Counted from the first letter of the stretch, positions 1 to 8,435 are shown. The stretch is 38,512 nt of DNA from Chloroflexota bacterium (GCA_018969295.1 JAGWYN010000034.1:8001-46512), one strand, 5' to 3'. Notes: a model not told the origin generated them from the sequence alone. Numbers and translations: made by a program.

Positions 1-371
1 TTGTTGTCAGCCTCAGCCGCCAGCAGTGTTGGGTCTACCGCGGCGAGCAGGTGTTGCAGGAATGGCCGTGCAGCACGGGGGCCGGCGAACGGCGCACCAA
101 GCCGGGCGATTACGCAGTGAAATCAAAAATTCTTAACGCCAAAAGCAATGCCTGGCAGCTGGATATGCCCTACTGGCTGGGGATCTACGATGTCGGCCCG
201 TACGAGAACGGCATCCATGGCTTGCCGGTGGCCTGGCAGACCGGCAAAAAGATCTGGTCCGGGCTGATCGGCCAACCGGCCACCTTCGGCTGTGCCATGC
301 TCGACGACCCTGCGGCCGCGGCGTTGTTCCGGCTGGCGTTTTTGGGCATGCCTGTACATGTCGTCGAATGA
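1..371 (+). CDS. L,D-transpeptidase (YkuD domain), 3' part only
   Basis: The frame is open from base 3 to the stop at 369-371, so the gene starts before the window. It begins in the beta-strand typical of YkuD domains (VSLSRQQCWVYRGEQ), followed by a STGAGERRTKPGDY turn and the active-site region: IHGLP, then SGLIGQPATFGCAML. The Cys at 291-293 in the T-F-G-C motif is the expected nucleophile of L,D-transpeptidases, and the His of IHGLP is its partner. Such enzymes make 3-3 peptidoglycan cross-links or attach proteins to peptidoglycan outside the cytoplasmic membrane. The N-terminal signal or anchor lies outside the window. Only 15 bases separate it from the next gene, so it is probably the first visible gene of the operon running to 5316. 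Family call is firm; the substrate is unknown. Confidence 0.85.
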   Translation, partial: VVSLSRQQCWVYRGEQVLQEWPCSTGAGERRTKPGDYAVKSKILNAKSNAWQLDMPYWLGIYDVGPYENGIHGLPVAWQTGKKIWSGLIGQPATFGCAMLDDPAAAALFRLAFLGMPVHVVE

Positions 372-386
372 AGAGAGAGGCGATCG

Positions 387-1427
387 GTGAGCAACGGAGA
401 ATGGTCGAAGGGGCTGCACCCTGGCAAATTGCCGCCTGCTTTGCTGGCTGAGCTGCTGGGTCAGCTGCCGACCCAGGATGCTGACCTGGTGCTGGGGCCT
501 GCGGTCGGCGAAGATGCTGCTGTCATTGAATTTGCCCGCTCGTCGGCCAGGCTATTGGTTGCCAAATGCGACCCGATCACCTTTGCGACCGACCAGATCG
601 GGTTTTATGCGGTCCATGTCTGCGCCAACGACCTGGCGGTCACGGGCGCTACCCCCCGTTTTTTCCTGCCTACCCTCTTGCTGCCTGCTGCCGGGGCCAC
701 GGTCGAGCTGGCCCAGCAGCTCTTTGCACAGATCGGTGCCGCCTGCCGGTCGTTGGGAGTTGTGGTCGCTGGCGGGCACAGTGAGGTGACCCCGGCTGTC
801 ACCCAGCCGGTGGTGCTGGGCACGATGTTGGGCGAGGTCGATCGCCGGCACCAGGTGTGCAGCGGCGGCTGCCGGCCCGGAGATGTGCTGCTGCTGGCCG
901 GCATGGTGCCGGTCGAGGGGACCAGCGTCCTCGCACGTGAGAGGCGCGGACAGCTCTTGGCTGCTGGCTGGGATGCTGCCGAACTGGAGGTTGCCGCCAA
1001 TTACCTCTTTGACCCTGGAATCAGCGTGCTGCGCCCGGCGCTGCTGGCCGCACATGCCGGGTGGGTGACGGCAATGCATGACCCGACAGAAGGGGGGCTG
1101 GTGACCGGGCTGGCCGAACTGGCGACCGCCGGCCAGGTCGGGATCCAGGTGGATCTGGATGCGGTGGCGATCTCTGGGCTGAGCCGGCGGCTCTGTGCCG
1201 CACTGGGCCTGGATCCGTTGGGCACGCTGGCTTCGGGGGCGCTGCTGGCGACCGCCCCCCCAGACCGGGTGGATGCGCTGCTGGCTGGCTGGGCGGAGGC
1301 GGGCTGGCCAGCCGCTGCGATCGGGCAGATTCTGCCGCCCGGGTCAGGCCTGTGGGCCATTCAGCAGGGAGAGCGGCTCCCCCTGCCAGTCTTCCAGGCC
1401 GATGAACTCACACGGCTCTGGCAATGA
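387..1427 (+). CDS. AIR synthase-related (PurM/HypE/ThiL-like) protein
   Basis: 346 aa, GTG start with AGAGAGAGG upstream. It has the two-domain PurM fold signs: an N-terminal GEDAAVI acidic metal/ATP loop near residue 42, a conserved CANDLAVTGATP segment near residue 80, VAGGHSEVTP near residue 128, and a C-terminal domain with HDPTEGGLVTG near residue 231. Those are the motifs of the HypE/SelD/ThiL/PurM ATP-using superfamily. HypE is closest in style, but the protein ends ELTRLWQ and lacks the terminal Cys of HypE (PRIC-type tail), so it should not carry out HypE carbamoyl-to-cyanide chemistry as known. No hyp genes are nearby. The stop overlaps the ATG of the permease gene (1424), which suggests translational coupling to a transporter. 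Function unknown beyond the superfamily. Confidence 0.8.
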   Translation: MSNGEWSKGLHPGKLPPALLAELLGQLPTQDADLVLGPAVGEDAAVIEFARSSARLLVAKCDPITFATDQIGFYAVHVCANDLAVTGATPRFFLPTLLLPAAGATVELAQQLFAQIGAACRSLGVVVAGGHSEVTPAVTQPVVLGTMLGEVDRRHQVCSGGCRPGDVLLLAGMVPVEGTSVLARERRGQLLAAGWDAAELEVAANYLFDPGISVLRPALLAAHAGWVTAMHDPTEGGLVTGLAELATAGQVGIQVDLDAVAISGLSRRLCAALGLDPLGTLASGALLATAPPDRVDALLAGWAEAGWPAAAIGQILPPGSGLWAIQQGERLPLPVFQADELTRLWQ

Positions 1428-3802
1428 TGATGCGTGCACGGGCGTACAAGACCCTCAGCGACCTGTGGAGCCACCGGGCGCGCACGCTGATCGTTTCGTT
1501 GGCGGTCGCCGTCGGCGTCTACGCGGTGGGGGCGCTCCTGGCCACCCAGACGCTGCTGCTGCGCGAGTTCCACAGCGACCGCAACGCCGCGCTGCTGCCC
1601 GATGCCTCGATCTACACCCAGCCCTTCGACGCCGAGCTGGCCGAACGGCTTCAAGCGCTGCCCGGCGTGGCAGCCGCAGAAGCGCGCCAGTCGCTGCGCG
1701 CCCGTGTGCCGGTAGGGGAGGGGGCCCGCAGAAGTATCGAACTGATTGCTGTCGACGACTTCGAGTCGATGCGGGTCCATCGGTTTCCGCTGCTGGCTGG
1801 CCGCTGGCCACAGCACAAAAATGAAATGGCGCTTGAGTCGATGGGGCTGGCGTACCTCGGCGTGACCTTGGGCGACACCCTCACGGTCGAGCTGGCCGAC
1901 GACACCCAAAAACAGTTTCGGGTCACCGGCCTGCTGCACGACCCGCGCTATCCCAGCCCGGAGATCACCAACTTCACCGTCGGGGCCGTCACTCCTGCGG
2001 GCATGGCCTATCTTGGGGGGATCGACCTGTTCACAGAGCTGCTGCTGCGTGTGGACCGTGCCCAGAGTGCCCCTCCTGCTGTGGCCAGCGTCGTCGCGTC
2101 CGTCGAGGAACGGATCGAAAAAAGTGGCCGCACCATCGTTGGCCGCACCATCGCAGGCCAGGCCATCATCGAATCGATCGTCAACACATCGGTGATGATC
2201 CTCTCTTTTTTTGGGTGGTGCATCCTGCTGTTGTCAGCTTTTCTGGTGATCAACACGATCTCTGCGCTGATTGTCCAGCAGGTCAACCAGATTGGCATCC
2301 TGAAACTGGTCGGCGCCAGCCGTGGACAGATGGTCAGCATGTATCTGACATTGGTGCTGGTCTTTGGCCTGCTGGCCTTTCTCATCGCCGCTCCCCTGGC
2401 GACATGGACGGCGCGCGCGCTGCTCACCCACCTGATCCAGGGGCTGTTGAACCTGCGCCCGGAGAGCCTGGCTGTGCCCCTCTGGGTCTATGGGGTGATG
2501 GGCGCGATCAGCCTGCTGATCCCGGTGCTGGCGGGCCTGCTGCCCGTGTTACAAGGCACCCGAATCACAACCTATGCTGCGCTCAACGGGCAGGCGCCGC
2601 AGCAGGTAGGGGGCATTGCGTTGGATCGTCTGCTGCATCGCCTGCCCCGACGCTGGCTGCAGCGGCCGCTGATGTTGGCGGTACGCAATACGCTGCGCCA
2701 CAAAGGACGGCTGCTGCGCACCATGGCCGTCATGAGCCTGGGCACCGCCCTGTTTATCGCTGTGATTTCGGTGCGGATTTCGGTCGATGCCACACTCGCT
2801 GATTTTTTGCGCTACCACCAGTACGATGTCCAGCTGCAGTTCCAGCAGCTGCACCGCACAGCCCGTCTCGAAGAGGCGGCACGTTCCGTCCCGGGGGTGC
2901 GTGCCGTCGAGGGCTGGGTGCTCGGGAGTGCTACCCGCGTGCGGCCAGATGGCAACGACAGCAACAGCTATCAGGTGGTTGCGCTGCCCGCAGGGTCGCA
3001 GCGGGTCGAACCGATCGTCTACGCCGGACGGTGGCTGCAGCCAGACGACGGCTATGCTGTCGTGCTCAACGCGACCGTTGCCCAGGACGAACCGGATCTT
3101 CAGATCGGCTCCGCGGTCGTGCTCGACATCGCCGGGGACGAGCATCCCTGGCAGATCGTAGGCATCGTGGGGTCCGACGCACAAGGTCCCAAAATATACA
3201 TGAACCAGGGCATGTACGGCTACGCCACGCGCAGCCCAGGACGATCCAACACCCTCCTGGTCGATCTCCAGGAGCGGGTCGGGCAGAAGACGATGGAGAC
3301 CCTGCTGCTCCAGCACTTTGAGAAAGCGGGCTATGCGGTGCGCACGACCCGCACGGCCCAGACGCTCAACGCACAGAACCGGCTGATGTTCGATGTGATT
3401 GTCAGTTTTTTGATTTTTAACGCCGTGCTGTTGGGGGCGGTCGGCAGCCTGGGGCTGTCCACCACCATGGGAATCAACATTTTGGAACGCATTCGCGAGA
3501 TTGGTGTCTTGCGTGCCATCGGCGCCTCCAACCAGGCGATCCGGCTGATTGTCCTGCTGGAAGGTGTAGGGATTGCTGTCCTGAGCTGGGGGATTGGCCT
3601 GCTCTTGTCCTATCCGATCGCCCAGGCGATGAGCTGGCAGATCGGGGTGGCGCTCTTGGACACACCGCTTTCGTTTACCTACTCGCTGCTGGCAGCGGTC
3701 GTCTGGTTTTTTGTGCTGCTGGCCCTGGCAGTGGTGGCCAGCCTGGGCCCTGCACGCAGCGCCGTACGGCTGACAATCCGGGAGGTGCTGGCCTATGAAT
3801 GA
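1424..3802 (+). CDS. FtsX/MacB-type ABC transporter permease
   Basis: 792 aa. A membrane segment near residues 20-45 is followed by a large extracytoplasmic (MacB_PCD-like) domain. Three membrane segments follow at about 252-380, with the cytoplasmic coupling motif QVNQIGILKLVGASRGQM. Then comes a second N-terminal-like membrane segment (about 428-455), a second extracytoplasmic domain, and three final segments with ILERIREIGVLRAIGASNQ. This double FtsX layout is that of full-length type VII ABC permeases (LolC/E, MacB and YbbP relatives), which use ATP for mechanical work in the periplasm rather than classical transport. It overlaps the preceding gene by 4 bp and the ATPase gene by 8 bp, so these form one operon. 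Substrate unknown; the upstream L,D-transpeptidase hints at an envelope role. Confidence 0.88.
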   Translation: MMMRARAYKTLSDLWSHRARTLIVSLAVAVGVYAVGALLATQTLLLREFHSDRNAALLPDASIYTQPFDAELAERLQALPGVAAAEARQSLRARVPVGEGARRSIELIAVDDFESMRVHRFPLLAGRWPQHKNEMALESMGLAYLGVTLGDTLTVELADDTQKQFRVTGLLHDPRYPSPEITNFTVGAVTPAGMAYLGGIDLFTELLLRVDRAQSAPPAVASVVASVEERIEKSGRTIVGRTIAGQAIIESIVNTSVMILSFFGWCILLLSAFLVINTISALIVQQVNQIGILKLVGASRGQMVSMYLTLVLVFGLLAFLIAAPLATWTARALLTHLIQGLLNLRPESLAVPLWVYGVMGAISLLIPVLAGLLPVLQGTRITTYAALNGQAPQQVGGIALDRLLHRLPRRWLQRPLMLAVRNTLRHKGRLLRTMAVMSLGTALFIAVISVRISVDATLADFLRYHQYDVQLQFQQLHRTARLEEAARSVPGVRAVEGWVLGSATRVRPDGNDSNSYQVVALPAGSQRVEPIVYAGRWLQPDDGYAVVLNATVAQDEPDLQIGSAVVLDIAGDEHPWQIVGIVGSDAQGPKIYMNQGMYGYATRSPGRSNTLLVDLQERVGQKTMETLLLQHFEKAGYAVRTTRTAQTLNAQNRLMFDVIVSFLIFNAVLLGAVGSLGLSTTMGINILERIREIGVLRAIGASNQAIRLIVLLEGVGIAVLSWGIGLLLSYPIAQAMSWQIGVALLDTPLSFTYSLLAAVVWFFVLLALAVVASLGPARSAVRLTIREVLAYE

Positions 3803-4559
3803 GAGAATGGGGGGCGGACCGCCGGGGGCACCGCTGATCGTGCTGGCCGGGCTGCAAAAAGCCTACCATACCCCGGCTGGGGAGTTCTATGCGCTCAAAG
3901 CGATCGACCTCACCCTCCAGCGGGGCGAATTTGTGGCGCTGCTTGGCCGCTCGGGGGCTGGCAAGTCGACCCTGATCAACATGGTGGCCGGGATCGACCG
4001 CCCGACCGCAGGGGAGATCTGGGTCGACGGCCACGCAGTGCATCGAATGAGTGAAGGGCAGCTGACCCGTTGGCGGGGGCGTTCGGTGGGGGTGGTCTTT
4101 CAATCGTTTCAGCTGATGCCGATGCTGACCTGTGCCCAGAACGTGGCTCTGCCGATGGATTTTGCCGGGCTGTACGGTTCGCCGCGCCAGCAGCGCGCAC
4201 GCGCGTGCGCGCTGCTGGCCGCAGTCGGGGTTGCCGAGCACGCCGACAAGCGACCTGCGGCCGTCTCGGGGGGCCAGCGCCAACGTGTGGCCATCGCCCG
4301 TGCCTTGGCCAATGACCCCATTTTTCTGGCGGCCGACGAGCCGACCGGCAACCTGGACTCGCAGACGGCAGATGCCGTCTTTGCGGTCTTTCAACAGCTG
4401 GTGGCAGACGGCAAGACCATCCTGATGGCCACCCATGACCGCGAGCTGGCGTCGCGCGTCTCGCGCGTGTTGCGCATCGAGGATGGGCGGATCGTAGAAG
4501 ATGTGCAGCTGACCTCCGCGGCGGAAGGACGTGCCCTTGTTGCTGAAATGGATGCGTAG
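3795..4559 (+). CDS. ABC transporter ATP-binding protein (LolD/MacB type)
   Basis: 254 aa. Walker A GRSGAGKST (near residue 51), Q-loop VVFQSFQLMP, signature VSGGQRQRVAIARA, Walker B with LAADEPTGNLD and H-loop ATHDREL are all intact. The TGNLDS motif and overall length are typical of ATPases that pair with FtsX/MacB permeases. The start ATG lies inside the end of the permease gene (8-bp overlap) and its own end overlaps the second ATPase gene by 29 bp. It probably supplies one of the two nucleotide-binding sites for the permease at 1424-3802. Confidence 0.9.
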   Translation: MNERMGGGPPGAPLIVLAGLQKAYHTPAGEFYALKAIDLTLQRGEFVALLGRSGAGKSTLINMVAGIDRPTAGEIWVDGHAVHRMSEGQLTRWRGRSVGVVFQSFQLMPMLTCAQNVALPMDFAGLYGSPRQQRARACALLAAVGVAEHADKRPAAVSGGQRQRVAIARALANDPIFLAADEPTGNLDSQTADAVFAVFQQLVADGKTILMATHDRELASRVSRVLRIEDGRIVEDVQLTSAAEGRALVAEMDA

Positions 4560-5316
4560 CCGGCCCCCCCGCCCTCCCCAAGCTGCCAGCTCTCCCCCGC
4601 CGAACGGCGGCTCGAACGACGGCTCGAACGACGGCCCAGTCATCGACCTGAGGGGTGTGGTCAAGGTGTACTCGACCCCTGCCGGCCCCTTCAGGGCGCT
4701 CCAAGGAATTGACCTGGCCCTGTGGCGCGGGGAATTTGTGGCGATCGTCGGCAAGTCGGGCAGCGGCAAGTCGACGCTGATCAATATGTTCACCGGCATC
4801 GACCACCCGACCGCAGGCGAGGTCGTCGTGGCGGGCACCGCGATCCGTCAGCTCGACGAAGGGCAGATGGCCGAATGGCGCGGCCGGACCATGGGAATCG
4901 TCTTTCAGTTTTTTCAGCTGCTGCCTACCCTCTCGGTGGTCGAAAACGTCATGATCCCGATGGATCTGGCCGACCAATATGCGCCGGAAGAACGCTACGC
5001 TCGTGCCCTCTACCGTCTGGAACAGGTTGGGATGGCAGAGGACGCCCACAAGTTCCCTGCTGTGCTCTCTGCAGGGCAGGCACAGCGTGCGGCCATCGCA
5101 CGCGCGCTCGCCAACGACCCCCCCCTCCTGGTGGCCGACGAACCGACCGGCAACCTCGATGTGCGCAACGCCGAGGGGGTCTTCGAGCTCTTTCAAAACC
5201 TGGCCGGGCTGGGCAAAACCATCTTGATGGTGACCCACGACGACGACCTGGCCGCACGCGTGCCGCGCACCGTGACGATCGCAGATGGCCAGATCGTGGA
5301 CGAGATCCGCCGATAG
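4531..5316 (+). CDS. second tandem ABC ATP-binding protein, altered signature motif
   Basis: 261 aa. GTG start at 4531 chosen because GCGGAAGGAC precedes it; an in-frame ATG at 4552 has no better site. A 30-residue Pro/Ser-rich N-terminal extension contains a GSND tandem repeat (12 bp x 2 at 4609-4632) before the ATPase core. Walker A is GKSGSGKST, Walker B VADEPTGNLD, and H-loop VTHDDDL. The signature reads LSAGQAQRA instead of LSGGQ, an Ala for the second Gly, which may alter the composite ATP site. It resembles the preceding ATPase strongly, so the pair probably arose by duplication and may form a heterodimer on the neighbouring permease. Last gene of the operon. Confidence 0.88.
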   Translation: MPLLLKWMRSRPPRPPQAASSPPPNGGSNDGSNDGPVIDLRGVVKVYSTPAGPFRALQGIDLALWRGEFVAIVGKSGSGKSTLINMFTGIDHPTAGEVVVAGTAIRQLDEGQMAEWRGRTMGIVFQFFQLLPTLSVVENVMIPMDLADQYAPEERYARALYRLEQVGMAEDAHKFPAVLSAGQAQRAAIARALANDPPLLVADEPTGNLDVRNAEGVFELFQNLAGLGKTILMVTHDDDLAARVPRTVTIADGQIVDEIRR

Positions 5317-5350
5317 CGCCGCACCGCCACACTGCAGAGACACAACGCCC

Positions 5351-5389
5351 CTTTACCCAGGTGAACACGAATTGTTAACCTGGGTAAAG
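5351..5389. promoter_or_regulatory. inverted repeat, 12-bp perfect arms
   Basis: CTTTACCCAGGT (5351-5362) is mirrored exactly by ACCTGGGTAAAG (5378-5389) around a 15-base spacer. It sits 34 bases after the ATPase stop and about 165 bases before the iron-binding lipoprotein gene. No T-run follows, so it is a poor intrinsic terminator. The spacing would suit a dimeric regulator. Either role is inference. Confidence 0.45.
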
Positions 5390-5553
5390 CATTTTCACTG
5401 GCTCTGCCGCATTTTGAATTGTAAGATTGCTTTCATCGTACAACCGCTTCTCCCTCTAGTCTGACACTGTCGAGGCAAGCATGTGGTGCCGACAATCGAC
5501 CAGGGCACAGCCTGCTTCTGTGTTTTGTCGGAGTGATCGGAAAGGAAGATGGC

Positions 5554-6588
5554 ATGAAGTGGACTGTACGTGTCGGGCTCTGGTGGCTGCTGCTGAGTCT
5601 GGCTGGCTGCGCGGGGATGCCTGTTGCTTCGGAGGGCTCTGCGGGTTCAGCAGAGACGACTTTGGTGGTCTACAGCGCACGTTCGGAGTCTCTTTTCAAA
5701 CCCGTGATCGACGCCTTCAACCAGGTGTATCCAGAGGTCAAGGTGACGGTGCTGACTGGGAGCAATGGCGAACTGGCCGCCAAATTGCTGGAGGAGCAGG
5801 CCAACCCACAGGCGGATCTGTTGGTCAACAGCGATATTTTGACGATGGAGAGTCTGGCCGCGCAGGGGTTGTTTGTGCCCAACGACTCGGCTGTGGTGGC
5901 GGCGGTGCCGGAGAGGTATCGGGCCGAGGACGGCAGTTGGGTGGCTTTGACGCTGCGCTCGCGCGTGATCATGTACAACACCGACCGGGTCCAGCCTGAA
6001 CAGCTGCCCGATTCGGTGTTGGATCTGGTCGACCCGCAGTGGGAGGGCCAGGTCGGGGCTGCCGACAGCCGCAACGGCGCCATGGTCGCCCATCTGGTCG
6101 CCATGCGCCACCTGCAGGGGGAGGAACTCATGGCCGATTTTGTGCGTGGGCTGCTGGCCAATGACGTTCAGTGGTTTGGCGGGCACACCGATGTGCGCAA
6201 GGCGGTCGGTTCGGGCGAGCTGGCGTTGGGGCTGGTCAACCACTACTATTACCACCTGTCGCTGGCCGAAGGCGCACCGGTCGGTGTGATCTACCCGGAC
6301 CAGGGAGAGGGGGAGATCGGCCTGGTTGTCAACTCGACCAATGCCGGGATCGTGCGGGGAGCTCGACATCCGGAGCCCGCCAGGCAGTTGGTCGAGTTCA
6401 TGCTTTCACCCGCCGGACAAAAACTCTACGCCGACCTGAACTTCGAGTATCCAGTGGTCGATGGGGTGGCACCGGCGGCAGGAGTCCCGCCGCTGAGCGA
6501 ATTCAAACTGGCCGATGTAAGCCTCAAGACGATGTGGGAAGAGCTGGAAGCTGCGCAGCAGGCGGTGCAGGCAGCCGGGTTGCCGTAA
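5554..6588 (+). CDS. iron(III)-type ABC transporter substrate-binding lipoprotein
   Basis: 344 aa from ATG 5554, chosen over GTG 5533 because AAAGGAAG lies 6 bases upstream and the protein then starts directly with a lipoprotein signal: hydrophobic stretch, then LSLAGC with Cys19 for lipidation. The mature part is a type 2 periplasmic binding fold of the FbpA/FutA/AfuA class: VVYSARSESLFKPVIDAF, then LEEQANPQADLLVNSD. The NHYYYHL motif (Tyr 231-233) matches the tyrosines that bind Fe(III) in this class, and LRSRVIMYNTD matches the conserved strand before the hinge. The ligand is inferred to be ferric iron. No permease or ATPase of an iron transporter is adjacent, so it is an orphan here. It is transcribed towards the convergent gene at 6746-8344. 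Confidence 0.85.
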   Translation: MKWTVRVGLWWLLLSLAGCAGMPVASEGSAGSAETTLVVYSARSESLFKPVIDAFNQVYPEVKVTVLTGSNGELAAKLLEEQANPQADLLVNSDILTMESLAAQGLFVPNDSAVVAAVPERYRAEDGSWVALTLRSRVIMYNTDRVQPEQLPDSVLDLVDPQWEGQVGAADSRNGAMVAHLVAMRHLQGEELMADFVRGLLANDVQWFGGHTDVRKAVGSGELALGLVNHYYYHLSLAEGAPVGVIYPDQGEGEIGLVVNSTNAGIVRGARHPEPARQLVEFMLSPAGQKLYADLNFEYPVVDGVAPAAGVPPLSEFKLADVSLKTMWEELEAAQQAVQAAGLP

Positions 6589-6605
6589 GGACAGCCTGAA
6601 CAAAA

Positions 6606-6635
6606 GAGCCGGGTTTCCAGCTGGAAACCCGGCTC
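6606..6635 (-). terminator. 30-bp perfect palindrome, terminator between convergent genes
   Basis: GAGCCGGGTTTCCAG (6606-6620) is followed at once by its exact complement (6621-6635). Read on the minus strand the hairpin is followed by TTTTG, the layout of an intrinsic terminator for the gene at 6746-8344. On the plus strand it lies 18 bases after the binding-protein stop but has no T-run, so it is a weaker stop in that direction. Confidence 0.75.
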
Positions 6636-6745
6636 GAACGCGCTTATTCAGTTGTCAGGCATCTACGACAGACACCAACGCCGGCCCCCCGCCAACGAGT
6701 CGACAACAGTCTCTGGCCTCAAGCCAGAAGCCAAATGCATTCAAC

Positions 6746-8344
6746 TCAGGGCACACAGACTACGTCGCCAGGATAGACATAGTAGTGCGGCCGATTGTAG
6801 ACCCACGGGTTGGCCGCCAGCATTGCGCTCGCCGACACGCCGTAGGCAGCACCGATGCCGTACAGGCTGTCCCCCGGCTGCACGGTCGCCGTACTGCTGC
6901 AACCTTTGCCTGAAGAACTGCTGCTCCCCCATCTCTGGCTCTCGGAATGGCCCACCTGCTGGTTGACGAAGTCCCACACCTTGACCGGAGAACCAGGCTG
7001 GTGTGGCAGGCGGACCGTGTAGCAGAGCGCAGTGTGGGGCAGCCAGCCGTCGATCTGCTCTTCGCAGATGCGGTAGCGGGCTCCTGGCACGCGGTAGTCA
7101 TTGGACGGGAAATCGAAGCGGTAGTTGCCCAGCCCGTCGGTCAACACATAAGAGGTGTTGTCCTGGTCCGGGTCTTCGCTGCCATTGGTCGGCAACGCAC
7201 CGCCGTGATCCAGAGGTGTGATCCGAATCTTCCAGTCGGGCAGGCCGATATGGCCGTTGGCATCCAGCTTGCGGCCCACAAAGCTGAAACCAAAGTCCTG
7301 CTCGTTGAAGAACTTGACTTCGGCGCAGCTATCACCCGCAGCGACGTCCACCGTGTAGCCCATCGCACTGGCTGGCGCCCAGCCGCTGCGCTCCTCTTCG
7401 ACCACGGTGTAGGGGCCAGGGGGCAGGTTGCTGAAGGTGACTTTGCCCAGTGCATCCGTGTAGCCGGTCGCCACAATGGTGCCATTGGCCCGCTTGACGG
7501 TCATCTTCCAGCCGGCCAGAGGCGTGCTGGTCTCTTCAAAGATGTCCGACTTGTAGACGTCAAGACAGCCGTGTGCGGTCACCCGGTTTTTGAAACGCAG
7601 CTCGAGAGGAATCGGCTGGCCGTTCGGGTTGGCCTTCCATTCGACGGTGAGGGTCTGGTGGCCCGAGGAGGGCACGATCGGCACAAAGCGCACACCGGCC
7701 GGCGGGAACTCTTTGAAGACCCACTGCCCTTCGGTGAGGTAGAAGGTGGCGGTGCCGGTGACCAGCTCGCCGGTCTTCAGCTCCACAGGCGAGGCAAACC
7801 AGTTGCCGCGCACCGGCTCAGCCCGGATCAGCCAGTCGTTCAGCAGGTTGTGCTGGTCGTCGATCTTGGTGACGACAACCGGCACACGCCGCACCAATTT
7901 CCAGCGGATCTGAGCGCACTCCTGCTGTTGGTAGGTGAGCGGCACGTCAAACTGCAGCGAAGTGATGCCTTCCCAAGGGCCGTTCCCGGATTCTTCCACC
8001 AGCAGCCGGAACCGCCAGGTTCCAACCGCCAGCTCCGCCGGCCCCCCCGCCGCAGGCAGCTCAAAATAGCCGTCTTCGTCGGTGGAAACCACAAAGAGCT
8101 CGGTCGGCTCCCCGGCGCTGTCCAACAGCGTGTACTCGATCAGCCACGTGTTGTCCACTGCATCCAGATTGAGCAGCGTTTCGTCAAAATTGATTACGGA
8201 TCCTTCGACACACAGGCTGTTGGTCGGGGTCGCCTGTGCATACGCGCTGACCATCGGGATCAGCATTCCCAGCGCCAGAATCGTTGCCAGAAGCGTCCGC
8301 ACACGCCAAGGCATCCACTGTCGCCGGCTGGTCTTCCCAGTCAT
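6746..8344 (-). CDS. secreted Cna-B/SpaA-like repeat protein with C-terminal LysM domain
   Basis: 532 aa. ATG at 8344 with GAAAGGAG 6 bases upstream. Residues 1-37 form a signal peptide (RR-containing n-region, hydrophobic TLLATILALGMLIPM, then AYAQA). Several domains resemble Cna-B/prealbumin-like modules, for example LAGWKMTVKRANGTIV, TDALGKVTFSNLPPGPYTV and LPDWKIRITPLD with TDGLGNYRFDFP. A Ser-rich hinge (GSSSSSGKG) then leads to one LysM unit: VQPGDSLYGIGAAYGVS to YVYPGDVVCVP. LysM binds peptidoglycan or related glycans, and Cna-B-like modules are stalk domains of surface adhesins. It is therefore probably a cell-wall-associated surface protein; no sortase motif is visible. It stands alone, with its own promoter and terminator. 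Confidence 0.8.
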   Translation of the reverse strand: MTGKTSRRQWMPWRVRTLLATILALGMLIPMVSAYAQATPTNSLCVEGSVINFDETLLNLDAVDNTWLIEYTLLDSAGEPTELFVVSTDEDGYFELPAAGGPAELAVGTWRFRLLVEESGNGPWEGITSLQFDVPLTYQQQECAQIRWKLVRRVPVVVTKIDDQHNLLNDWLIRAEPVRGNWFASPVELKTGELVTGTATFYLTEGQWVFKEFPPAGVRFVPIVPSSGHQTLTVEWKANPNGQPIPLELRFKNRVTAHGCLDVYKSDIFEETSTPLAGWKMTVKRANGTIVATGYTDALGKVTFSNLPPGPYTVVEEERSGWAPASAMGYTVDVAAGDSCAEVKFFNEQDFGFSFVGRKLDANGHIGLPDWKIRITPLDHGGALPTNGSEDPDQDNTSYVLTDGLGNYRFDFPSNDYRVPGARYRICEEQIDGWLPHTALCYTVRLPHQPGSPVKVWDFVNQQVGHSESQRWGSSSSSGKGCSSTATVQPGDSLYGIGAAYGVSASAMLAANPWVYNRPHYYVYPGDVVCVP

Positions 8345-8435
8345 ACGACTCTCCTTTCAAAAGAGTGTTGTTAGAGTGCTATGTTGTCAGGGTGTGTTGC
8401 TCAAACAAAATTTTCCTACCCGCGCAACGCGCTGT

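Noticed and set aside
3675..5343. Long minus-strand frames opposite the two ABC ATPases
   Set aside because: The two resemble each other only because the ATPases on the other strand are paralogues.
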